Assembly (NCBI RefSeq): GCF_017051705.1
Contig: NZ_JAFIDJ010000002.1
Location: forward strand, 1,069,939-1,133,938
Length of the DNA stretch: 64,000 nt
Direction of reading: 5' to 3'
Source of the DNA: Algoriphagus lutimaris
GTDB lineage: Bacteria; Bacteroidota; Bacteroidia; Cytophagales; Cyclobacteriaceae
Shown here: positions 53,225-61,662 of the stretch, piece by piece
How the letters are laid out: each line of letters opens with the position of its first letter
Numbering within the stretch: position 1 is the stretch's first letter
The notes under the pieces: generated by a model
What the model saw: only the letters and a program-made list of their open reading frames with translations
Database searches by the model: none
What the model was told of the DNA's origin: nothing
Made by a program: the position numbers and the translations under genes

Positions 53225-53232
53225 TATCTTTG
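53225..53232 (+). promoter_or_regulatory. -7 box (TATCTTTG) for the MutS-like gene
   Basis: TATCTTTG fits TAnnTTTG. It ends only 3 nt before the ATG at 53236, so transcription would start at or inside that codon. Either the mRNA is leaderless, or translation begins at the next Met (53257). Confidence 0.45.
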
Positions 53233-53235
53233 GGC

Positions 53236-55002
53236 ATGAAGGGATTTGATTATGATATGGATGATCTTCCGGGTAAAATTGCTCAAGTAAAAAGCAATGC
53301 TGGAAGTTTATCTTTTTTAAGGCTCCTTATTTTTGTAGGGATAGGAATTTTTGGGGTGTTGACCTTATCGCAATCAGTATTGTGGGCCTTACCATTGGTA
53401 GCTGCGATCATTATTTTTATTATCTCTATTCAGAAATATAACTATAAAAAGGACCAAGAAGCGATTTACAATGCCCTAATTTTAATTGATAGACAGGCAG
53501 GTCAAAGGAAAGACCGGGAACTGGTAGGAATTGACCAAGGAAAAGAATTTCAAGACAAAAATCACCCTTTTGCCAATGACTTGGATCTTTTTGGAGAGCA
53601 CTCCTTATTTCAACTGGTAAATCATACCGTATCAAAAGGTGCGAGGAAAAAGTTGGCGGATTTAATGAAAAGCTCCTTTGATCAAAAAGAAGCTAAAAAG
53701 CTTCAAAAAGCAAGTGAGGAATTAGCAGGAAAGCCAGGCTTGTTAAAAGCAATTGAGAGCTGTGGGATTGCATTTTTTTCAGAGGAAAAATCCTCTTCAC
53801 ATTGGCGGGAATTACTTACTAGGGAGAAAAAAATCCCCTTTTACATCTCTGTTTTGTCAATTCTAGGTCCAGTTTTCGGGTTGATATTGGTAGGATTGTC
53901 TATAGCTGGAGTTATCCCCGGAGCTATAGTAGGAGTTTGGATTTTGCTAGGATTAATCCCTTTGGGGTATGTTTTCAAATTTTTGAAGGAAGCATCTGAA
54001 AAGCTTCCGACTAGGAGCCAATTGAAAGCCTATACTACCTGGTTATTTGAATTGGAGAAAATGGAGTTTTCCTCTGCTTTATTGAAAGAAAAGCATCAGT
54101 TAATTCTTACCAAAAGGGAAAGCGCTTCTCAACTTTTTAAACAATTGGATCGACTGGGGATGTGGATTGATAATAGATTGAATATACTTTATATACCTTT
54201 CAATCTACTCTTATGGACTGATTTGATGTTGATGAAGCAATTTCAGACATGGATAAATACCCATGGAGAAGATATGGCCAAAATCCCCAACTTGTTAGAA
54301 GATTGGGAAGTCTTAATTTCATTGGGTGCCTTTGAGCATGAAATTGGTGTTCATGGAGATCTCCAATTTGAAGATTCTGCAGTCTTGGAGGGATTAGAAG
54401 TTTCCCATCCCTTGTTGAAACCTGAGAAAGCAATTGCGAATGACTTTCAACTAGGACAAAGCCAAAGGTTTATACTGTTGACTGGGGCCAATATGAGTGG
54501 AAAGACGACATTTATGAGAACACTTGGTATAAATGCGGTCATGGCAAATCTTGGGTTGAAGCCATTTGCGAGTAAGTTTAAAATGGGTGATTTTCAGCTC
54601 TACACCAGTATGCGGAATACGGATAATTTAGGAGAGTCTGTCAGTTCATTTTATGCCGAACTAAGTAGAATTCATAATTTGATTGAGCGATTGGAGAAGA
54701 ATGAGAAAATATTTTTTCTATTGGATGAAATTCTAAAAGGTACTAATACAGAAGATCGAATAGCGGGTAGTGAGGCTTTGCTTAAACAGGTAGCAAAAAC
54801 AGAAGGGTTAGGAATTGTCAGTACACATGATATAGAACTGTCAGCTTTAGAAGGAAAGATTGCAGGCGTTGAAAACCGAAGTTTTCATTCGGAGATTTTG
54901 GATGATACCATCAACTTTGATTATAAATTAAAAAGAGGGCCATGCCCAAGTTTTAATGCACATAAATTAATGGAGTTGATGGGAATCAGGTTTCAAGAGT
55001 AG
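53236..55002 (+). CDS. Membrane-anchored MutS-like ATPase
   Basis: The 588-residue protein has paired TM helices near the N-terminus (about residues 25-70) and again in the middle (about 200-245), then a lever-like helical region and a C-terminal MutS-type ATPase: Walker A GANMSGKTTFM (417-425), Walker B FFLLDEILKGTNTED and STHD. It lacks the mismatch-recognition and connector domains, so it belongs to the MutS2/MutS-like membrane branch and is unlikely to act in mismatch repair. The start is taken at 53236 (MKGFDYDMDDLPGK); the longer frame from 53125 runs into the divergent small gene. Confidence 0.85.
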   Translation: MKGFDYDMDDLPGKIAQVKSNAGSLSFLRLLIFVGIGIFGVLTLSQSVLWALPLVAAIIIFIISIQKYNYKKDQEAIYNALILIDRQAGQRKDRELVGIDQGKEFQDKNHPFANDLDLFGEHSLFQLVNHTVSKGARKKLADLMKSSFDQKEAKKLQKASEELAGKPGLLKAIESCGIAFFSEEKSSSHWRELLTREKKIPFYISVLSILGPVFGLILVGLSIAGVIPGAIVGVWILLGLIPLGYVFKFLKEASEKLPTRSQLKAYTTWLFELEKMEFSSALLKEKHQLILTKRESASQLFKQLDRLGMWIDNRLNILYIPFNLLLWTDLMLMKQFQTWINTHGEDMAKIPNLLEDWEVLISLGAFEHEIGVHGDLQFEDSAVLEGLEVSHPLLKPEKAIANDFQLGQSQRFILLTGANMSGKTTFMRTLGINAVMANLGLKPFASKFKMGDFQLYTSMRNTDNLGESVSSFYAELSRIHNLIERLEKNEKIFFLLDEILKGTNTEDRIAGSEALLKQVAKTEGLGIVSTHDIELSALEGKIAGVENRSFHSEILDDTINFDYKLKRGPCPSFNAHKLMELMGIRFQE

Positions 55003-55032
55003 GAATGAGTTTTTCCTTCCCCCAGATTCTCG

Positions 55033-55040
55033 TATTTTTG
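55033..55040 (+). promoter_or_regulatory. -7 box (TATTTTTG) for purK-purE
   Basis: TATTTTTG fits TAnnTTTG and ends 16 nt before the purK ATG, giving a leader of about 10 nt. No purine riboswitch-like fold is seen in this short space. Confidence 0.45.
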
Positions 55041-55056
55041 TGATTCAATTTTAGCT

Positions 55057-56199
55057 ATGGCGAATAAAAATCAATCCCCTGTTTTAGGAGTTCTCGGTGG
55101 AGGACAGTTAGGCAGAATGCTGATTCAATCTGCAATTAATTACAACCAAGATATCCACATTTTGGATCCAGATCCAAATGCCCCTTGCAAGGACCTATCT
55201 CAAAAATTTACGGTAGGTTCTCTTAAGGATTTTGACACTGTTTATGCATTTGGAAAGGAATGTGATGTGATTACGGTGGAAATTGAAAGTGTTAATGCTG
55301 AGGCGCTTATAAAACTTGAATCCGAAGGGAAGAAAGTTTATCCACAACCTAAGATTCTTCAATTGATTCAGGACAAGCGTGAGCAAAAACAATTTTATCA
55401 ACAACACGATATTCCTACTGCGGAATTCATTTTGACAGCAGATAAGTCTGAAGTTATCCACAATAAAAGTTTCCTTCCTGCAGTGAACAAGCTAGGAAAA
55501 GAAGGGTATGATGGAAGAGGGGTACAAGTCTTAAAATCAGAAGAGGATTTGGACAAAGCGTTTGATGCGCCTGGCTTATTGGAAAAATTAATTGATTTTG
55601 ATAAAGAAATTGCGGTTACGGTCGCTAGAAATGAGGCCGGAGATTTGACCGTCTATCCGGCTGTAGAATGTGCTTTTCACCCTACAGCTAATTTGGTGGA
55701 ATTTTTATTTGCCCCAGCAGAAATTTCCAAAGAGGTAGAAGAGAAAGCCAAAGAAATTGCTAAAGATGTAATTTTAAAATTGGGAATGGTTGGGATTTTG
55801 GCTGTTGAAATGTTTGTAACCAAAGATGGAGAAGTGTTGGTAAATGAAATTGCTCCAAGACCCCATAATAGCGGACACCATACGATTGAGGCAAACTTTA
55901 CCTCCCAGTTTGAGCAGCATTTAAGATCAGTGATGAATTGGCCTTTGGGTAATCCTGAATTAAGATGCCCAGCAGCCATGATTAATTTATTGGGAGAAGA
56001 AGGCTTTACAGGCCCCGCTGTGGTAGAGGGACAGGAAGTTGCTATGGCAGAAAAGGGCGTTTACATTCATATGTATGGTAAAAAATTAACCAAGCCGTTT
56101 CGAAAAATGGGACATGTGACTGTATTAGATGAAGATGTATCCCAACTCAAAACCAAAGCATTGAAAATAAAAGACCTAATTAAAATCAAATCCATCTAA
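55057..56199 (+). CDS. purK: 5-(carboxyamino)imidazole ribonucleotide synthase
   Basis: PurK converts AIR, bicarbonate and ATP to N5-CAIR in de novo purine synthesis. The 380-residue ATP-grasp protein has VLGVLGGGQLGRMLIQSA at the N-terminus, NKLGKEGYDGRGVQVLKSEE of the ATP-grasp loop, and EIAPRPHNSGHHTIEA with the metal-binding residues. All family hallmarks are present. Its TAA overlaps the purE ATG (TAATG), so the two are coupled. Confidence 0.96.
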   Translation: MANKNQSPVLGVLGGGQLGRMLIQSAINYNQDIHILDPDPNAPCKDLSQKFTVGSLKDFDTVYAFGKECDVITVEIESVNAEALIKLESEGKKVYPQPKILQLIQDKREQKQFYQQHDIPTAEFILTADKSEVIHNKSFLPAVNKLGKEGYDGRGVQVLKSEEDLDKAFDAPGLLEKLIDFDKEIAVTVARNEAGDLTVYPAVECAFHPTANLVEFLFAPAEISKEVEEKAKEIAKDVILKLGMVGILAVEMFVTKDGEVLVNEIAPRPHNSGHHTIEANFTSQFEQHLRSVMNWPLGNPELRCPAAMINLLGEEGFTGPAVVEGQEVAMAEKGVYIHMYGKKLTKPFRKMGHVTVLDEDVSQLKTKALKIKDLIKIKSI

Positions 56200-56714
56200 T
56201 GAAGCCATCAGTAGGAATTATCATGGGAAGCCAGTCCGACCTCCCAATTATGTCAGAAGCAGCCCAATTTTTAGAGGAAATAGGGGTTGAATATGAATTG
56301 ACTGTGGTTTCGGCTCACAGAACCCCTCAGCGTATGATTGATTATGCGGGTTCTGCTCGTGAAAGAGGGATCAAAGTCATAGTGGCAGGAGCGGGAGGAG
56401 CAGCGCATTTGCCTGGCATGGTAGCCTCATTGACGAGTTTGCCTGTGATTGGGGTCCCAATTTTAAGTTCCAATTCAATAGATGGTTGGGATAGTATTTT
56501 ATCCATCCTTCAGATGCCTTCTGGGATTCCAGTAGCTACGGTTGCATTAAATGGAGGAAAAAATGCCGGAATTTTGGCAGCTTCCATTGTGGGATCCTTT
56601 GATCAGGAGGTAGCTTCAAAAATGGATGAATTCAAAGCCTCTTTAAGAGAAAAAGTAGAAGCTTCTGCTTTGCAACTAGAAAAAAAAGGGTGGAAGGAGA
56701 TTTTAAAGAAATGA
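56199..56714 (+). CDS. purE: N5-CAIR mutase (class I PurE)
   Basis: PurE rearranges N5-CAIR to CAIR, the step after PurK. The 171-residue protein starts MKPSVGIIMGSQSDLPIMSE, with the active-site VSAHRTPQRMIDYAG, IKVIVAGAGGAAHLPGMVAS and PVIGVP. Presence with purK fits the class I bacterial pathway. A palindromic terminator overlaps its stop. Confidence 0.96.
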   Translation: MKPSVGIIMGSQSDLPIMSEAAQFLEEIGVEYELTVVSAHRTPQRMIDYAGSARERGIKVIVAGAGGAAHLPGMVASLTSLPVIGVPILSSNSIDGWDSILSILQMPSGIPVATVALNGGKNAGILAASIVGSFDQEVASKMDEFKASLREKVEASALQLEKKGWKEILKK

Positions 56715-56739
56715 AAAATGCGGCCTAGGCCGCATTTTT
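56714..56739. terminator. Rho-independent terminator of purKE
   Basis: A perfect palindrome AAAAATGCGGCC TA GGCCGCATTTTT starts at the purE stop and is followed by further T. Confidence 0.85.
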
Positions 56740-56746
56740 TTATACT

Positions 56747-56896
56747 ATGAACTGGAAGAAACCAATTCGATTTACCGTGGGAGGTGAAAAATGGGAAGTT
56801 CCTTTGAATATCCTCATTTTAGTGATCCTTATTACGCTTTTACTGATGTTCTTCGGCGCATGGATGGGCTTTAGCTTTGGTGGAGGAAAATTTTAG
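56747..56896 (+). CDS. Small single-TM protein
   Basis: The 49-residue frame (ATG 56747, TAG 56894-56896) starts MNWKKPIRFTVGGEKWEVPL, has one TM helix (about residues 21-41, NILILVILITLLLMFFG) and ends GFSFGGGKF. It is below common length filters. The end shares 4 nt with the convergent acidic-protein gene. No family known. Confidence 0.55.
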   Translation: MNWKKPIRFTVGGEKWEVPLNILILVILITLLLMFFGAWMGFSFGGGKF

Positions 56897-57351
56897 TCTG
56901 TAAAAATTCCCCAACCATCATCGTATTTTTCATTGGCATCAAAACCTTGGATCCACTCCACAAAAAGCACTCGATACTCTTCAATAGCATCTCGAAGCAA
57001 CTGCAAATGCTCTTCGGCATGAGTGGACTCTACAGCAAGCTGGTAAGTCATTGCTCTTAGGCTTTTAGCATGTACTTTCATGATGGTCGCATTTTCCATT
57101 TTTGCAACAAAATCCTCCAGGCCTTCGGTACCTGCAAATTTGGAACTCATTATTGTTGCATCTTCCATCATTAAGCCTCCATATAATTCTTTTCTAGCTT
57201 CGTCTAGACTACCTACCAAAGCATGAGTTAAAGCAATGATGTCTCTGGCTTTTAGCATCAAAGGATGTTTATAAATCCGGTCCTGAGGATTGTTAAAATT
57301 TTCTTCATCCTCATCGTCCCATTCTGAATTTTCATCAAAATCATCCCACAT
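56893..57351 (-). CDS. Acidic helical protein of unknown function
   Basis: The 152-residue cytoplasmic protein has a very acidic start (MWDDFDENSEWDDEDEENF), then helices (KARDIIALTHALVGSLDEARK, HAKSLRAMTYQLAVESTHAEE). It has no recognisable domain. It is 13 bp downstream of the DUF3127 gene and probably in one operon with it. Confidence 0.75.
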   Translation of the reverse strand: MWDDFDENSEWDDEDEENFNNPQDRIYKHPLMLKARDIIALTHALVGSLDEARKELYGGLMMEDATIMSSKFAGTEGLEDFVAKMENATIMKVHAKSLRAMTYQLAVESTHAEEHLQLLRDAIEEYRVLFVEWIQGFDANEKYDDGWGIFTD

Positions 57352-57364
57352 GAGCTGCCTTCAA

Positions 57365-57721
57365 TTAAAATGGTAGCGTATCCTCATCGCTGTCTGAATG
57401 AAAACTGCTTACTTCAGGCATTTCGTTAGCTGAAGGAGTGCTAGGTGCCCCATTGCCTGTTCTATCTACTTTATAAGCTTTTACATCCGTATACCATCTT
57501 CCGTTATATTCTCTACTTTCAACATCTACACCTAAAGTTACTTGCTCGCCTACCTGAAGTGAAAATTGATCAATTTTATCACCCCAAATTGATAAACAGA
57601 CTTTTTTTGGGTAATTACCCTCTGTTTCTAAAATATATTCCTGCTTTCTCCAAGCATTTCCATTTCTAGAATTACCGCCTACTTCTGGTAGAACTTGTAT
57701 AATCTTTCCGCTTAATTCCAT
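57365..57721 (-). CDS. DUF3127 protein (OB-fold, SSB-like C-terminal tail)
   Basis: The 118-residue protein matches DUF3127, an OB-fold family of Bacteroidota. Visible are QVLPEVGGNSRNGNAWRKQE, KKVCLSIWGDKIDQFSLQVG and VESREYNGRWYTDVKAYKV, all as in the family. The C-terminus ends SDEDTLPF, an acidic tip with Pro-Phe like that of single-stranded DNA-binding protein (SSB, DDDIPF type), through which SSB recruits repair and replication partners. The sharing of that tail is observed; a nucleic acid role is inferred. Confidence 0.85.
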   Translation of the reverse strand: MELSGKIIQVLPEVGGNSRNGNAWRKQEYILETEGNYPKKVCLSIWGDKIDQFSLQVGEQVTLGVDVESREYNGRWYTDVKAYKVDRTGNGAPSTPSANEMPEVSSFHSDSDEDTLPF

Positions 57722-58071
57722 CTTCTAATTTAATTTTAATCGATTTCACGAAGTTAATCAATGGTATGTAAAACTCATGAATGTAGGGTGGTAAAATAGT
57801 CTTAGGAAAGAATAGGGTTTAACATTTTTTGGCATGAACCTTGGTTCTTTCCGTTCTTACAATTTAAATAAGGATTCCAAAAATTTAGTGTTAGTTCGAT
57901 AATACGAAATAATATTTGGTTTCTAGATTTTCGTGCATTTTATGATGCAAAAAGAGTAGTTTTCTTTGCAGGGGTGTATCGTAAATCATATTTTTAAAAT
58001 TCTTTCATTTTGTTTCACACTTAATTAATACTATGGTATAGACTTCTACGTTGTTCATAAACCAACTGAAG
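57722..58071. other. 350-bp AT-rich leader of the ECF sigma-factor gene
   Basis: No gene-like frame or strong terminator is seen; the region is AT-rich and likely holds divergent promoters for the DUF3127 and sigma-factor genes. No exact TAnnTTTG box was found near the sigma start. Confidence 0.4.
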
Positions 58072-58674
58072 ATGAGTAAAAGAAAAGGACCTCAAGACAG
58101 CGATTTGATCTCACAATATAGAAGTGGAAATGATGCTGCCTTTGATCTTTTGGTAGATCGATACCAAAGTAAACTTTATACCACAATATTCTTGATCGTT
58201 AAGGATCAGGCAATTGCTGAAGATTTGTTGCAGGAGGTATTTGTAAAAGTTGTGAATACCCTCAATTCTGATAAATACAATGAGGAGGGTAAATTTCAAC
58301 CTTGGGTAATGCGTATTGCTCATAACTTGGCTATTGATCATTTTAGAAAAGCGAAGCGATATCCAATGATATTAATGGAAGATGGTTCAAATGTCTTCAA
58401 TTCGTTGCGATTTGCGGAAGAAACGGTCGAAGATCGTCAAATGAGAGATGAGACAGTTGAGCTTGTCAAAAGGTTGATTGAAGAGCTTCCAGAAGCACAA
58501 AAGCAAGTATTAATTATGCGGCATTACCTGGATATGAGTTTTCAGGAAATTGCTGATCAAACTGGAGTTAGCATCAATACTGCATTGGGAAGAATGAGGT
58601 ATGCGCTAATTCATTTAAGAAAAAAAATGAAACATCTTAATGTTGCCTATGACAAAACTATTTACCCCAAATGA
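58072..58674 (+). CDS. ECF-type RNA polymerase sigma factor
   Basis: The 200-residue group IV sigma factor has region 2 (DLLVDRYQSKLYTTIFLIVK, EDLLQEVFVKVVNTL, PWVMRIAHNLAIDHFRK) and region 4 (ELPEAQKQVLIMRHYLDMSF, QEIADQTGVSINTALGRMRY). The ATG at 58072 (MSKRKGPQDSDLISQY) is preferred to the TTG at 58051. The next gene starts within its 3' end. The regulon cannot be seen in the window. Confidence 0.92.
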   Translation: MSKRKGPQDSDLISQYRSGNDAAFDLLVDRYQSKLYTTIFLIVKDQAIAEDLLQEVFVKVVNTLNSDKYNEEGKFQPWVMRIAHNLAIDHFRKAKRYPMILMEDGSNVFNSLRFAEETVEDRQMRDETVELVKRLIEELPEAQKQVLIMRHYLDMSFQEIADQTGVSINTALGRMRYALIHLRKKMKHLNVAYDKTIYPK

Positions 58675-58882
58675 CCTGATGAGATATATCTATCAGGAAA
58701 TGACCGAGGATGAACAAGATCTTTTAGTGCAAGCCTTACACAATGACGAGTCATTGATGGAAGAATACGTAGAAATGCTGAGCACCTTGGAGCAATTAAA
58801 CCAGATCAAGCTTCAACCTTCGGAAAAAGTAGTAAATGCCATCAAATCGAGGGCACAGTCTACGGGACTGGAAAGAGTCTAA
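58649..58882 (+). CDS. Small protein overlapping the sigma-factor gene
   Basis: The 77-residue product starts MTKLFTPNDLMRYIYQEMTE, is acidic and helical, and contains DEQDLLVQALHNDESLMEE, reminiscent of the N-terminal zinc-finger-less helices of anti-sigma or putative anti-sigma proteins. It has no TM segment. It overlaps the sigma gene by 26 nt (in-frame alternative ATG at 58640), which suggests coupled synthesis. A role as sigma regulator is inferred from context only. Confidence 0.65.
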   Translation: MTKLFTPNDLMRYIYQEMTEDEQDLLVQALHNDESLMEEYVEMLSTLEQLNQIKLQPSEKVVNAIKSRAQSTGLERV

Positions 58883-58892
58883 AAAAATTGGT

Positions 58893-58917
58893 AACCCCGC
58901 AATAGCGGGGTTTTTTT
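58893..58917 (+). terminator. Rho-independent terminator
   Basis: An 8-bp stem AACCCCGC/GCGGGGTT with an AATA loop is followed by seven T. Confidence 0.85.
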
Positions 58918-59785
58918 ATAGTTCGCTATTAATAAAATCAGCAGCTTTTTGAATAATAATGGGGTAGGTACTGAGTCCAAACCCATGGCCTTGGCCTGGA
59001 ATCGCTTCATAATAATAAGAAACACCTGCCTCTTTTAGTTTACTTTCTAATAATTCACTTTGTGAAATAGGGACTACCACATCTTCCGTACCATGAAAGA
59101 AGACCGTGGGTACGCTTGTAGAGGTTACATAATTAGTAGGGCTAGATTCCAGATATGCAGTTTCTTGGTTTTCTGGAGTTCCATTTAGCAATAGTTGCAA
59201 TCCTTGTTGGGTTAGGATATTAAAATCATACAATGAGATCAAGTCTGTTGGAGGAAATAAAGCCATTACGGCCTGAATATTACCGATTTCTGGATGCTTA
59301 TAACTATGTAAGAGGGCCAAATGACCTCCTGCGCTTGCACCTGCGAGAATAAGTTCATCGGATACATTCCAGTCATCTGTTTTCGATTCTATATAGTTAA
59401 TCGCATCTATGATATCATTTTCTTGAGCTGGGAACTGACCGGTACCTGTTCCTAAATCATATAAGCTATAATTCAGTGAAATTATCGCATATCCAGGAAA
59501 AGAAAATTCCAATAATGTCCTAAAAGCTAATATTTCACTTTTATCACCACTGTTCCAAGCCCCACCATGAATGTAGATAAATACTGGTGTGGAAGTTTTT
59601 GTTCTGCCTTCCGGTAAAAAAATATCCATAGAATTATCTTCGTCACTTCCATAGGACTCATCATAAATGTCCATTGCAGCGATCGGTTCTAATACCGGGT
59701 CTTTCGAATCGGAGCTGCAGGAAAATAAAAGCAGTGGTATTGCTAGGGCAAATAAAAATCGAATTGTAAAAAGTTTTCTTTTCAT
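58916..59785 (-). CDS. Alpha/beta-hydrolase lipoprotein (HSL/BD-FAE-like esterase)
   Basis: The 289-residue exported esterase has a lipobox signal (Cys23 in LLFSCSS). The oxyanion motif YIHGGAW, the nucleophile elbow GASAGGH, the acidic position in GTEDVVVPISQ and the His in GQGHGFG form a full catalytic set. The preferred ATG at 59785 overlaps the ALDH stop (ATGA), so the genes are translationally coupled. The substrate is unknown; an ester or acyl-peptide is likely. Confidence 0.85.
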   Translation of the reverse strand: MKRKLFTIRFLFALAIPLLLFSCSSDSKDPVLEPIAAMDIYDESYGSDEDNSMDIFLPEGRTKTSTPVFIYIHGGAWNSGDKSEILAFRTLLEFSFPGYAIISLNYSLYDLGTGTGQFPAQENDIIDAINYIESKTDDWNVSDELILAGASAGGHLALLHSYKHPEIGNIQAVMALFPPTDLISLYDFNILTQQGLQLLLNGTPENQETAYLESSPTNYVTSTSVPTVFFHGTEDVVVPISQSELLESKLKEAGVSYYYEAIPGQGHGFGLSTYPIIIQKAADFINSEL

Positions 59786-61191
59786 AACCATTTGATTAAA
59801 GCTGAAATAATTTTTTGAGTCTTTTTATCATAGGGTGGTTTCATTAAGGTAGAATTGTTAAAGCCCACTCTTTGTTTTAAAATACCCTTTTCATTGGAAA
59901 AAGAAAGGTAACCATAATAACCATGTGATTTTCCAATGCCGCTGTTATTGACCCCTCCAAAAGGTAAGTTAGGATGAATAAAATGTAGCACGCAATCGTT
60001 AAAGACCACATTTCCTGAGCTAGTTTCATGAATCACCTTTTTATAGGTGTCGCTTTCTTCCCCAAAATAATATAAGGCTAGTGGTTTCGGCTTTTTATTA
60101 ATTAGGGAAATAGCCTCTTCAATTGTTGTGTAGGAAAGGACTGGAAGTAGTGGGCCAAATATTTCTTCTTCAGCGATATCCATTTCTTCAGTGATATTAG
60201 ATATGAGGGTAGGTTCTATATATAGTGTTTCAAGGTTAGAATTTCCACCAAATTCCACCTTTGCACCTTTTGATTTTGAATCCTCTATTAAAGAGTTAAG
60301 CCGATTAAAGTGTTTTAGGTTAATGACTCTTGCTAAATCCGCCGATTTTTCAATTCCTTTATATTGAGGGTCATACATTTTTTGAATGGCTACCTTAAGC
60401 TCCATAAGTAATTGGTCCTTAATATCCTTGTGGACCAATAAATAGTCTGGGGCAATACAGGTTTGTCCACAGTTTAAAAATTTTCCATATATGATTTTGA
60501 AAGCAGCATCATTTAAATCTGCGTCGCTATGAATGATTGTAGGGGATTTCCCTCCTAACTCAAGAGTAACGGAGCTTAGGTTTTTAGAAGCGGCTTCCAT
60601 TACGAGTTTTCCTACGGTAGGGCTGCCTGTAAAAAATATATGATCAAATGGGAGCTCAAGAAGTTTTTTAGCCACCTCTGCATTTCCATTAAAAACCTGG
60701 ACTTCAGAAGGGTCAAAAATTTCTTCTACCATATTTTGTATTAATCCGGAGGTATGGGGAGATAGTTCAGAAGGTTTTAAAATTACTGGACAGCCTGCTG
60801 CCAAAGCTGATATCAAGGGTTCAATAGCTAAGTTGAATGGGTAATTCCATGGGCTGATAATTAAGGATACTCCTTTAGGTTCGTAGAAAATTTTTGCTTT
60901 GGTTCCTGTCATGGAGAGTCCTGGAGCAACTTTTTTAGGTGCCATCCAGGCTTTTAGGTTTTTAAGGGTATGCTTAATTGCTGCGGTCACAGGATAGACT
61001 TCGCTAAGATCTGTTTCGGCTGGGTGTTTTTTTAAATCTTCGTGTAGGGCTTCTTGAATTCTGGAGATATTTCTTTCAATCCACTTTTGAATTTTGATGA
61101 TTCGTTCTGCTCTTTCTTTACGAGAAGAAGTTCTCCATTGAATTGCAGTAGTTTTTTGAGATTCAAAGCATGAGATTATTTCTTGGGACAT
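59782..61191 (-). CDS. Aldehyde dehydrogenase, NAD(P)-dependent
   Basis: The 469-residue enzyme has PWNYPFNLAIEPLISALAAG with the active-site Asn116, the Lys of VILKPSE, FTGSPTVGK, the general base Glu211 in LELGGKSP and the nucleophile Cys245 in CGQTCIAPDY. It resembles the fatty-aldehyde or coniferyl-type class 3 branch of medium-length ALDHs. It is the first gene of a two-gene operon with the esterase lipoprotein. Confidence 0.92.
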   Translation of the reverse strand: MSQEIISCFESQKTTAIQWRTSSRKERAERIIKIQKWIERNISRIQEALHEDLKKHPAETDLSEVYPVTAAIKHTLKNLKAWMAPKKVAPGLSMTGTKAKIFYEPKGVSLIISPWNYPFNLAIEPLISALAAGCPVILKPSELSPHTSGLIQNMVEEIFDPSEVQVFNGNAEVAKKLLELPFDHIFFTGSPTVGKLVMEAASKNLSSVTLELGGKSPTIIHSDADLNDAAFKIIYGKFLNCGQTCIAPDYLLVHKDIKDQLLMELKVAIQKMYDPQYKGIEKSADLARVINLKHFNRLNSLIEDSKSKGAKVEFGGNSNLETLYIEPTLISNITEEMDIAEEEIFGPLLPVLSYTTIEEAISLINKKPKPLALYYFGEESDTYKKVIHETSSGNVVFNDCVLHFIHPNLPFGGVNNSGIGKSHGYYGYLSFSNEKGILKQRVGFNNSTLMKPPYDKKTQKIISALIKWL

Positions 61192-61662
61192 TATAGAGTT
61201 GATTGCTTGGTCGTAGATACTAATTTTCTTCTTTTATCTAAAAGAAAAACAATTTTTTTAGTCTGTATATAGATATTGTGCATAGGGAGCAATTGTATTT
61301 TTTCTTTTTTCCAAAATCTTCTGATTTTCAATGAGATAGCTTTTTTTGCTTATTTAGCCCCTTTAAGCCCCTTAAAATCAATTTTAAATACTGGAAAAAT
61401 AATTTCACAACAAAAAAAATGCATTACGTAAAAAAATTTTCATGCATTTATTTGGATATGAAAAGCAAAAAAATGTATTTTTAACGCATAATTGGATTGA
61501 CATTATTCCTTTTAAGGCAAAACATGAAAATCTAATGGTTATTAAATGTTGAATTATTTATGATTTTGATTGCTAAAAATTGAAATAATTCAATAAGAAA
61601 TTAATAAAAGTTAATTATTGACGAAAGTTTTACGAACTCGAGAAATTTTAAATAATAACGAT
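61192..61662. other. 471-bp AT-rich region before the giant repeat protein gene
   Basis: No gene-like frame is seen on either strand. The sequence is very AT-rich with several A- and T-runs; GCATTA and ATGCATT-type short repeats occur near 61420-61450. It must hold the promoter of the repeat protein gene, but no exact TAnnTTTG box near the start was found. Confidence 0.4.
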
